Part shown: one piece after another, positions 37,982 through 44,865 of the stretch | How positions within the stretch are numbered: the stretch's first letter is position 1 | Layout of the letters: every line of letters starts with the position of its first letter | DNA from: Planctomycetota bacterium | Lineage (GTDB): Bacteria; Planctomycetota; Planctomycetia; Pirellulales; UBA1268 | Assembly (NCBI GenBank): GCA_003669605.1 | Contig: QWOP01000058.1 | Location: forward strand, 1-44,865 | Direction: 5' to 3' | DNA length: 44,865 nucleotides | Notes under the pieces: generated by a model | The model's database searches: none | Seen by the model: the letters and a program-made list of their open reading frames with translations, nothing else | Told to the model about the DNA's origin: nothing | Program-made: the position numbers and the translations under genes

Positions 37982-38995
37982 TCAGGTCCCCCCTGTCGCG
38001 CCGTCGGAGGGACGGGTGGGATCGTTGCCGTCGCCGATCGTCGACTGCCAGCGGAGGATGTCGATGTCGATGTCCGGCGAGAGCCCCTCCACGTGGCCAT
38101 CGAGGAAGACAAAGTTGACGGTGCCGGCGGCGTGCCGGCTGCCAAACTTGCGATTATTCGTGTCGTTGGGACCGCTGGCCAAGCCGCGAGCGGTGTCGCG
38201 GAACAGGCAGTGGGGGGTGTCGGCACAGAACATCGAATTGTCCCCCTGCTGGTAGTGGATCATGGTTGGCGACCACGAGGGGTCAACCGGCACCAGATGC
38301 CGCTCACCAACGGCGAAGGTCTGGCTCAGCCCGTCGGTCACCCAAGCGGCCTTGACGGCCGAGAAGGTGTAGATCGGCCCAGCCTGACGGGGATCGGCAC
38401 CGCTGCCGTTCTCCGTGCTGTAATTGAAGTAGGTGCCGGCGTTGGCCGAATAATCGCCGCCGGCCGCCACGCCGAGGACGAAAGGCTCGGTGTTGTTGTT
38501 ATCGAAGTTCCGGGTGTTGTTCGGCGGCCGGCGGCTGGGGCAGAAGAAGGCCGAGACAGCGGTCCGCATGGCCTGGGAATTGACCACATCGTCACAGCGG
38601 GCGGCAGGAACGTACGACTGGGTGATCGCTCCTTCTTCCATGTAGGGGAGAATCCGGAAGGCCCAGGAAACCCCCATTGGATCGCGGGTGTTGCGCCCCG
38701 AGGGGAAGGTCTTCTTGGCGTCGTGATGGAGGGTGATCGCCAGGCCGAGTTGCTTGAGATTGTTGTTGCAGGCCATCCGGTTGGCGGCCTCGCGGGCCGC
38801 CTGGACCGCCGGGAGGAGGAGACCGACGAGGGTGCCGATGATCGCGATCACGACGAGGAGTTCGACGAGGGTGAACCCGGCCCTGCGGGCCTGCATCCTT
38901 TGAACGTGAGCACCAGCCACCGCACGGGATGGGATGGTTCGAATTCCGAGCTGTCTCGAGGCAAGCATGGCGGTCATGGCGGTCATGGCGATCAT
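37982..38995 (-). CDS. DUF1559 prepilin-like (H-X9-DG) protein
   Basis: Pseudopilin-type protein with a prepilin peptidase site [19 protein letters not shown] at residues 38-53, including Glu45 (position 5 of the mature protein), and the family segment [19 protein letters not shown]. The C-terminal end carries [12 protein letters not shown], the motif that gives the family its H-X9-DG name. ATG 38995 is chosen because GGAG lies upstream; it gives a 40-residue leader starting with a repeated Met-Thr-Ala-Met tract. An internal ATG at 38896 would give a conventional short leader. Planctomycetes carry many copies of this family; their assembly partners and function are not known. Confidence 0.9.
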   Translation of the reverse strand: MIAMTAMTAMLASRQLGIRTIPSRAVAGAHVQRMQARRAGFTLVELLVVIAIIGTLVGLLLPAVQAAREAANRMACNNNLKQLGLAITLHHDAKKTFPSGRNTRDPMGVSWAFRILPYMEEGAITQSYVPAARCDDVVNSQAMRTAVSAFFCPSRRPPNNTRNFDNNNTEPFVLGVAAGGDYSANAGTYFNYSTENGSGADPRQAGPIYTFSAVKAAWVTDGLSQTFAVGERHLVPVDPSWSPTMIHYQQGDNSMFCADTPHCLFRDTARGLASGPNDTNNRKFGSRHAAGTVNFVFLDGHVEGLSPDIDIDILRWQSTIGDGNDPTRPSDGATGGT

Positions 38996-39181
38996 GGTGT
39001 TCCACTCCGGGCCGGATCCGTCCCGGAGCCGACAAGGCAGAGGGACGGGAGGGCCGAAAGGGTGCCATTGTCCGCCGATTGGCGGGGTGGGTCAAGGATT
39101 TCCCACCGGGAAAAACCACCCAAGCCAGCACATACCACCCCGGCTGCCCAGTGTGCCAGACTGATGGCGGTCTGGGTGGGA

Positions 39182-39203
39182 GGAGTGATCCGCAGATCAC
39201 TCC
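39182..39203 (-). terminator. Stem-loop just downstream of pyrH
   Basis: GGAGTGATC and GATCACTCC form a perfect nine-base stem around CGCA, 14 bases after the pyrH stop on the minus strand. No T-run follows, so it is either a factor-assisted terminator or an mRNA-stabilising hairpin that closes the rpsB-tsf-pyrH unit. Confidence 0.45.
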
Positions 39204-39217
39204 AAAGGGGGGATTAC

Positions 39218-39988
39218 CTAGCCAGCCGGTGACCGGGAAAGGACCGTCCCGATCCGTTCGCCGGCGATGGCGCGGACAATATTGCCCTCGCGGCGGTAGT
39301 TGAAGACCAGGATCGGCATGTTGTGTTCCATGCACTGGGAGATCGCAGTCGCATCCATAACTCGGAGGTTCTGTTCGCGGACCTGCTGGTAAGAGAGCTC
39401 GCGGTAGAGCACCGCGTGGGGGTTCTTCTCCGGATCGTCGGAGTAGACCCCATCGACGCGCGTGGCCTTCATGAGCACGTCGGCCCCCAGTTCCAAGGCC
39501 CGCTGGGCGGCAGCGGTGTCGGTGGTCACAAAGGGGCTGCCGGTGCCGGCGGCGAGGATCACGATCCGTCCCTTCTCGAGATGGCGGCGGGCCCGGCGGC
39601 GAATGTAGGGCTCTGCCACCCCATCCATGCGGATCGCCGTCATCAGCCTGGTCTTTGCACCCAGGCTTTCGAGGGCATCTTGGAGAGCCAGGCCATTGAT
39701 GACAGTGGCCAGCATTCCCATCGAGTGGGCCGTCGCCTCTTGGACGCCGCTGTTGCCGGCGGTGAAGGAGGCCCCGCGAAGAATGTTGCCCCCGCCGATC
39801 ACCACGGCCAGTTCCACGCCACGGGAGGCGGCCAGAAAAGTCTGGCGGGCCACCAGGAGCACCTCGTCCATGGAGATACCGCGCTCGCCGGGGCGGACAA
39901 AACTCTCCCCGGAAAGTTTGAGCAGCACCCGGCGATAGACCAGTGGCGGTGCCACCGTTGATCGAGCAACGTCAGTCAATTCATCCAT
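39218..39988 (-). CDS. pyrH: Uridylate kinase
   Basis: Bacterial UMP kinase of 256 residues, phosphorylating UMP to UDP with ATP. It belongs to the amino acid kinase fold, seen in [10 protein letters not shown] near the N-terminus, [30 protein letters not shown] and [16 protein letters not shown]. The length is close to the usual 240, with a slightly longer N-terminus. ATG 39988 has AGAGGAT upstream. It follows tsf after 139 bases that hold a short tandem repeat. In most bacteria frr comes next; here it does not. Confidence 0.97.
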   Translation of the reverse strand: MDELTDVARSTVAPPLVYRRVLLKLSGESFVRPGERGISMDEVLLVARQTFLAASRGVELAVVIGGGNILRGASFTAGNSGVQEATAHSMGMLATVINGLALQDALESLGAKTRLMTAIRMDGVAEPYIRRRARRHLEKGRIVILAAGTGSPFVTTDTAAAQRALELGADVLMKATRVDGVYSDDPEKNPHAVLYRELSYQQVREQNLRVMDATAISQCMEHNMPILVFNYRREGNIVRAIAGERIGTVLSRSPAG

Positions 39989-40053
39989 CGCCGGTATCCT
40001 CTCGACGGACGGAAGTCAGTGCGCCGGCTGGACTGGGAACCAGGTGTCCATGT

Positions 40054-40114
40054 GGTCCGGGAACCACGCGGTCCGGGCAACACGCGGTCCGGGAACCACG
40101 CGGTCCGGGCACCG
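40054..40114. repeat. 16-bp tandem repeat between tsf and pyrH
   Basis: Just under four copies of a 16-base unit (ggtccgggaaccacgc and variants with caa for aac) fill much of the tsf-pyrH gap. Units 1 and 3 are identical and unit 2 differs at a few positions. The gap has no stop-to-start coupling, so the array lies in transcribed but untranslated RNA. Confidence 0.9.
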
Positions 40115-40127
40115 AGGAAGTGTGTGG

Positions 40128-40970
40128 TTAGCCGCCCAACTTCCAGTTCTCCACCCGCTTGACCTCGAGGCCCGCGTCCTTTGCCAACTGTCCGACGGTC
40201 TGCTTGTCGTCTTTGACGAACGGCTGCTCGAGGAGGACGCACTGGCTGAAGAAGTTCCGCAGCCGTCCCTCGATCATCTTGGCGATGATGTTCTCAGGCT
40301 TGCCCTCGCCGCGGGCGGCCTCGGTGAGGATCTCCCGCTCCTTGGCAACGGCGGCCGGATCGAGATCGTCCTTGGTGATCGCCTTGGGCGCCAGGGCGAC
40401 GACATGCATGCAGATGTCCTTGGCAATCGTGGCCGTTTCCGGGGCACCGGTTTTGCCAGAGATCTGCACCAATGCCGCCTTCGAGCCGTCATGGTGTGCG
40501 TAGCCGCCGCAGGGGGCGTCGATGCGGCAGATCCGCGACAGTTCAAAGACCTCACGCATCCGGTTGAAGAGATCGTTTTTGAGGTCTTCGAGCGTCCGCT
40601 CGGGGTGGGCGTGGCTCTTCTGGACGAGCAACTCGGCAGGCGTCTTGGCTCCGGGGCCCAACGCCAAGGTGGTGGCGATGTCCTCGGCGAGTGCTTTGAA
40701 GTCGGGACTATTGGCGACCGGCGCGCTCTCACACTTCAGTTCGATGATGGTCCCCACCCCCTTGGCGGAGTCGGCGTACACCGCCAGCCGTCCGGTCGAG
40801 GTCTCGCGGTCGGCACGGAGGGCTTGGGTCTTGATGCCCTGCCTCCGGAGCCACTCCATCGCCTCATCGGTGTTGCCGCCGCACTCGAGGAGGGCTTTTT
40901 TGCACTCCATCATCGGCAACCCTGACTTGTCGCGCAGCGCCATCACCGCTGCTGCCGTGATCTCTGCCAT
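40128..40970 (-). CDS. tsf: Elongation factor Ts
   Basis: Guanine nucleotide exchange factor for EF-Tu; 280 residues, normal length. The N-terminal UBA-like domain (LRDKSGLPMMECKKALLECGGNTDEAMEWLR) and the core with YADSAKGVGTIIELKCESAPVANS are clear. ATG 40970 is preceded by AAGGAG. It sits in the conserved order rpsB-tsf-pyrH, 272 bases after rpsB; that spacer shows no gene. Confidence 0.97.
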   Translation of the reverse strand: MAEITAAAVMALRDKSGLPMMECKKALLECGGNTDEAMEWLRRQGIKTQALRADRETSTGRLAVYADSAKGVGTIIELKCESAPVANSPDFKALAEDIATTLALGPGAKTPAELLVQKSHAHPERTLEDLKNDLFNRMREVFELSRICRIDAPCGGYAHHDGSKAALVQISGKTGAPETATIAKDICMHVVALAPKAITKDDLDPAAVAKEREILTEAARGEGKPENIIAKMIEGRLRNFFSQCVLLEQPFVKDDKQTVGQLAKDAGLEVKRVENWKLGG

Positions 40971-41242
40971 GGGACATTCTCCTTGGTGGTGGTTGGGTGG
41001 GGTGACTGGTGTTGCCGCGGGCGTCCGCTCGGGCGGGCGTCATCGTCGGGCGGCTGGCCAAAACCAAAAAGGGCCTGGGCGAAAATGGCATAAGAAGAGA
41101 GCGTACGACGCGACCGGTCAAACGGCCGCCTCGATTTCATTCCAGGCGACCTTTTGAGGCCGTGGGAATGGACGTGTCCACACGATCGATCAGACCGTCG
41201 GCGGGTTGATCAAACAGGTGGACAAGGACGGACGCTCCCCGA

Positions 41243-42040
41243 TCAGGCCTTGGGTGGCCGGGGAGCCGCCCGCTTCGCCACGTTTGCGCGAGCCTTCGGG
41301 GGAGTCTTGCCCCCGTCGACATCGGCACCTTCGGCGGCAGCCTGCGCGTCAACGGCAGTGTTCACTTTCCCCTCGAGGATGGCATCCGCCAAGCGGGCAG
41401 CCACCAACTCAATGGAGCGGATCGAATCGTCGTTGCCGGGAATCGGCAGGTCGATGAGATCGGGATCGCAGTCGGTGTCGATGAGGGAGACCGTGGTGAT
41501 GCCCATCTTGCGAGCCTCGCTGACGGCGTTCTTTTCCTTCTTGGGATCGAAGATCACCAGACACTCAGGGAGCCGCGAGAGGGTGCGGATACCGCCGAGA
41601 TTCCGCTCCATCTTGCGAAACTCGCGGCGGAGCGAAGACTGCATCTTCTTCGAGTAGGCCCCGAATTCCTCCGACGGCATGAGTTTCTCGAGGTGCTCCA
41701 GCCGAGCCAAGCGGTTGCGGATGGTGCGGAAGTTGGTCAGCGTGCCGCCGAGCCAGCGGTCGGAGACGTAGGGCATGCCACAGCGGGCCGCCTCGCGGGC
41801 CACCGCTTCAGCACCCTGTCGCTTCGTGCCGACAAACAGCACCAAACTCCCCGTCGAAGCAACCTGTTTAAGGTACTTGCGAGCACGGAGGAGACCGCGG
41901 ATCGTCTCGCGCACATCGATGATGTGGATGAGATTACGGCGCCCATGGATATAGGGCCGCATTTTCGGATTCCAGCGGCTGGCGCGATGGCCGAAGTGCA
42001 CGCCGGCTTCGATCAGTTCCTGAGCCAGAACGTTCGACAC
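41243..42040 (-). CDS. rpsB: 30S ribosomal protein S2
   Basis: Ribosomal protein of about 265 residues. Signature segments are [16 protein letters not shown] near the N-terminus, [29 protein letters not shown] and the C-terminal [21 protein letters not shown]. The start is not marked by ATG: GTG at 42040 gives [18 protein letters not shown], which fits the family best; GTG at 42049 and TTG at 42085 are alternatives. The Ala/Lys/Pro-rich tail after residue 230 is longer than in E. coli. A promoter with a consensus -35 lies upstream. It is the first gene of the rpsB-tsf-pyrH unit. Confidence 0.96.
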   Translation of the reverse strand: MSNVLAQELIEAGVHFGHRASRWNPKMRPYIHGRRNLIHIIDVRETIRGLLRARKYLKQVASTGSLVLFVGTKRQGAEAVAREAARCGMPYVSDRWLGGTLTNFRTIRNRLARLEHLEKLMPSEEFGAYSKKMQSSLRREFRKMERNLGGIRTLSRLPECLVIFDPKKEKNAVSEARKMGITTVSLIDTDCDPDLIDLPIPGNDDSIRSIELVAARLADAILEGKVNTAVDAQAAAEGADVDGGKTPPKARANVAKRAAPRPPKA

Positions 42041-42437
42041 GCTGATCACTCGCGGGGTGAGCGGAAAGGGGCAGGGCAGCCTCAACGAGCCGCCAGCGGA
42101 GTCCCGCAGACTATTCCTAATTTACAGGCAATGTCAACGCTTCCTTCCGTTCTTCCGTGGTTGGGGGCCTTCACGACCCATCACCGCTTGAATCTGGCCC
42201 TCCGGCCGAACTACACTCCTGCCAGCGTGACCGGGGCTTTTTTCCCCAACACGACGCTGTTTTTCCACTTTTTTGGGTTCTGCTCAGCCCCCGCCCAGCC
42301 CCTTGCTCAGATTCCTCGGCCCAGATTCTGCGGATTTGGGGACGACCCCTCGACCCCCTGCCTCCGCGATACCTTTGCCCTCCTTCCCAGCCCTCATTCG
42401 TCCCGCTTCTTCCCCTTCACCCCCCCAATCGAACCCC
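42041..42437. other. Divergent non-coding region between rpsB and ilvH
   Basis: About 390 bases with no convincing gene. It holds the rpsB promoter at 42108-42137 and, toward ilvH, several T-runs and C-rich tracts (for example GGGGCTTTTTTCCCC around 42235-42249, a possible small hairpin). No leader peptide rich in Ile, Leu or Val codons was found, so classical attenuation of ilvH is not supported. Confidence 0.55.
42108..42137 (-). promoter_or_regulatory. rpsB: Putative promoter of the rpsB-tsf-pyrH unit
   Basis: On the minus strand a consensus -35 TTGACA (42137-42132) is followed after 18 bases by TAGTCT, a weak -10. The surrounding bases are unusually AT-rich for this genome. It points to rpsB, with the preferred start about 70 bases downstream. 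Confidence 0.5.
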
Positions 42438-42995
42438 ATGCGTCACGTCATTTCGGCCACCGTGCAGAACGTCCCGGGGGTTCTGGCCCACGTGTCGGGC
42501 ATGCTCGCCTCCCGCGGCTACAACATCGACAGCCTCGCCGTTGGTGAGACTGAAGATCGGGGATTCTCGAGGATGACGTTCGTGCTCCGGGGGGATGACC
42601 GGGTACTCGATCAGGTCCGTCGCCAGCTTGAGAAGATCGTTACCGTCGTCCGCGTCGACGACATTAGTTCCCGGAACTACGTCGAACGCGATCTGGCATT
42701 GATCAAAGTCGCCGCTGTGGCCGGTGCCGCCCGGAGTGCAGTCAAGGAGTTGGCCGAGGTCTTCCGGGGGCGGATCGTCGATGTGGCTGTGGACAGCGTG
42801 ATCGTCGAAATCTCTGGCGCCGAGGACAAGATCGAGGGTTTCATCGAACTGATGCGGCCGCTGGGGATCATCGAGCTTGTCCGCACCGGCCGGATCGCCA
42901 TGGTGCGGGGGAGCCCCCCGACCCGCGAACTCACCGAGGCTGCTGACGGGGCCCGGCCGGCAGACTCTGCATCCGCCAGTGAATCGTACGCCTGA
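42438..42995 (+). CDS. ilvH: Acetolactate synthase small (regulatory) subunit
   Basis: Regulatory subunit of acetohydroxyacid synthase, binding valine for feedback control. The 185 residues begin with an ACT domain (VQNVPGVLAHVSGMLASRGYNIDSLAVG) followed by MTFVLRGDD and the C-terminal half with RDLALIKVAA and IVEISGAEDKIEGFIELMRPLGI-type segments. ATG 42438 is chosen because similarity begins there; the frame extends upstream without similarity. The catalytic large subunit (ilvB/ilvI) is not in the window, so it must be elsewhere. ilvC follows after 130 bases. Confidence 0.95.
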   Translation: MRHVISATVQNVPGVLAHVSGMLASRGYNIDSLAVGETEDRGFSRMTFVLRGDDRVLDQVRRQLEKIVTVVRVDDISSRNYVERDLALIKVAAVAGAARSAVKELAEVFRGRIVDVAVDSVIVEISGAEDKIEGFIELMRPLGIIELVRTGRIAMVRGSPPTRELTEAADGARPADSASASESYA

Positions 42996-43125
42996 GGCAT
43001 TCTCCTCGGGCTCCCTGCCAGGGCCACCGTTCTTCCTCTGCCCGTTTTCCTCCGCCCGGTGCGTGCCGGGGGGATCGCTTCGATTCTGATTTTCATTCCG
43101 CCTATTTCTGTCTGAGGAGCCTCCC

Positions 43126-44130
<1,005 letters not shown>

Positions 44131-44201
44131 GTGCACGCCTGCGGAGCCATCACCGGCCTTCGCGGGGGTGGTGTCTGACGACGCCCAACGAGAGGAATGC
44201 G

Positions 44202-44477
44202 ATGACTCCTGAGGAATACCAGTCGCGGACGCTCTACGAGCAGCTCCTCCCGGGTGACCGGGTTGAGGTGGTGCATGGCGTGCAGATCGGTTCGAGCGCG
44301 AACTGGAGCACGACCACAGTGGGGAAGGTGCTGCGGCGCGAGCGTCGCCGGCACGGGCTCCACTTCCGCCGCAATCCCGACGACAAAGTGTTCAGCGACG
44401 TGCTGATCCTTTCCCGTGACGACGGCGAGATGACCACCGTCACCATGGACGAGTACACGCGGTTACGGAAGCTTTAA
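44202..44477 (+). CDS. Small conserved-type hypothetical protein
   Basis: Protein of 91 residues beginning at ATG 44202 behind GAGAGGAA. It starts MTPEEYQSRTLYEQLLPGDR, and the middle VHGVQIGSSANWSTTTVGKV suggests a small beta-barrel; the end is basic then acidic (RRERRRHGLHFRRNPDDKV, DDGEMTTVTMDEYTRL). No known domain was recognised; I believe similar small proteins occur in other Planctomycetes, but this is memory rather than a search. The last nine codons and the stop are part of a 125-bp unit that is duplicated downstream, so the 3' end of the gene took part in a tandem duplication. Confidence 0.7.
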   Translation: MTPEEYQSRTLYEQLLPGDRVEVVHGVQIGSSANWSTTTVGKVLRRERRRHGLHFRRNPDDKVFSDVLILSRDDGEMTTVTMDEYTRLRKL

Positions 44478-44747
44478 GAGTGTGCCTCAGGGCCGGAGGC
44501 CCGGGTGTCGCGTCAGCGGGCGGACGCCCGCCGAGCGAACACGAGCCGGACGCTCGTGGTTCGCGTGAAGCTCCCGAGTACACGCGGTTACGGAAGCTTT
44601 AAGAGTGTGCCTCAGGGCCGGAGGCCCGGGTGTCGTGTCAGCGGGCGGACGCCCGCCGAGCGAACACGGGCCGGACGCTCGTGGTTCGCGTGAAGCTCCC
44701 GAGTACACGCGGTTACGGAAGCTTTAAGAGTGTGCCTCAGGGCCGGA
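44451..44747. repeat. 125-bp tandem repeat, about 2.4 copies, including the end of the 91-residue gene
   Basis: Copy 1 is 44451-44575, copy 2 is 44576-44700 and a partial third copy is 44701-44747. Copies 1 and 2 differ at only two bases. Each unit begins with the last codons of the small gene (gagtacacgcggttacggaa) and its stop, then contains GC-rich hairpins: GGGCC-gga-GGCCC, GCGGGC-ggac-GCCCGC type and a longer stem around GCCGGACGC. The array looks like a recent duplication of a REP-like palindromic sequence. Confidence 0.95.
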
Positions 44748-44865
44748 TGCCCCCGGTCCCTTGCACTCATGAGCATCGGGGTCGCCCGTGCCCCGTCGCC
44801 GGACGCTCGCTCCGGGCATCCATGCCCTCCGCTCTCTCCGCGCCGCTGGCGCTTTCGCCCTCCGG
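44748..44865. other. Non-coding tail of the window with hairpin-rich sequence
   Basis: No gene seen up to the right edge. It still contains the motif GCCGGACGCTCG also present in the 125-bp repeat, and short palindromes, so it may continue a repeat-rich intergenic cluster. Confidence 0.5.

Noticed and set aside
42138..42437. Possible leader peptide or attenuator for ilvH
   Set aside because: Short frames before ilvH are not enriched in Ile, Leu or Val codons, and no proper terminator/anti-terminator pair was found.
44451..44747. Possible CRISPR array
   Set aside because: Repeats are 125 bp, directly adjacent without unique spacers, include coding sequence, and no cas gene is present.

Overview
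The window is a gene-dense, GC-rich bacterial chromosome segment that most likely comes from a planctomycete, probably Pirellulales-like. The evidence is the combination of families: a DUF1592-type cytochrome protein with PA14 followed by a DUF1552 protein, a DUF1559 prepilin-like protein, a large sulfatase, and an ECF sigma factor overlapping a Hanks-type Ser/Thr kinase with C-terminal membrane helices. Many genes start with GTG or TTG. No rRNA, tRNA, transposase, integrase or CRISPR array was recognised, so this looks like a stable chromosomal region.

Layout. Bases 1-8000: the tail of an unknown gene, a metal P-type ATPase (+), a convergent LRAT-like acyltransferase (-), a kinase and ECF sigma pair (-), and a divergent S41 C-terminal processing protease (+). 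Bases 8287-14921: a tightly coupled + strand run of type III glutamine synthetase, rsmG, a dihaem DUF1592 protein and a DUF1552 protein. Bases 15053-22839: a DUF2088/LarA-like protein (-), a small secreted Cys-rich protein (+), a DASS/SLC13 carboxylate transporter (-), pyruvate phosphate dikinase (-) and a GldA-like dehydrogenase (-).

Bases 22869-31485 (-) form one apparent operon. It begins with frr (ribosome recycling factor) and continues through three ABC ATPase/permease pairs. The last permease is a 1079-residue fusion of an ABC-2 permease, a CPBP (CAAX-type) intramembrane protease and a C-terminal glutamate-receptor-channel-like module (two solute-binding half-lobes split by a membrane pore segment). 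This fusion is the most unusual object in the window. Divergent from frr is a 1158-residue sulfatase plus alpha/beta-hydrolase fusion, then a KimA/KUP-like APC permease, a one-helix hypothetical protein and a DUF1559 protein.

Bases 39218-44477: the classical rpsB-tsf-pyrH translation cluster (-), whose usual partner frr lies about 8 kb away, then divergent ilvH and ilvC (+) for branched-chain amino acids, and a 91-residue hypothetical protein. The window ends in a 125-bp tandem repeat that duplicates the 3' end of that last gene. Other non-coding structure includes a strong intrinsic terminator between ppdK and the DASS gene, two copies of a shared palindrome placed between convergent genes, and several inverted repeats in promoter regions.
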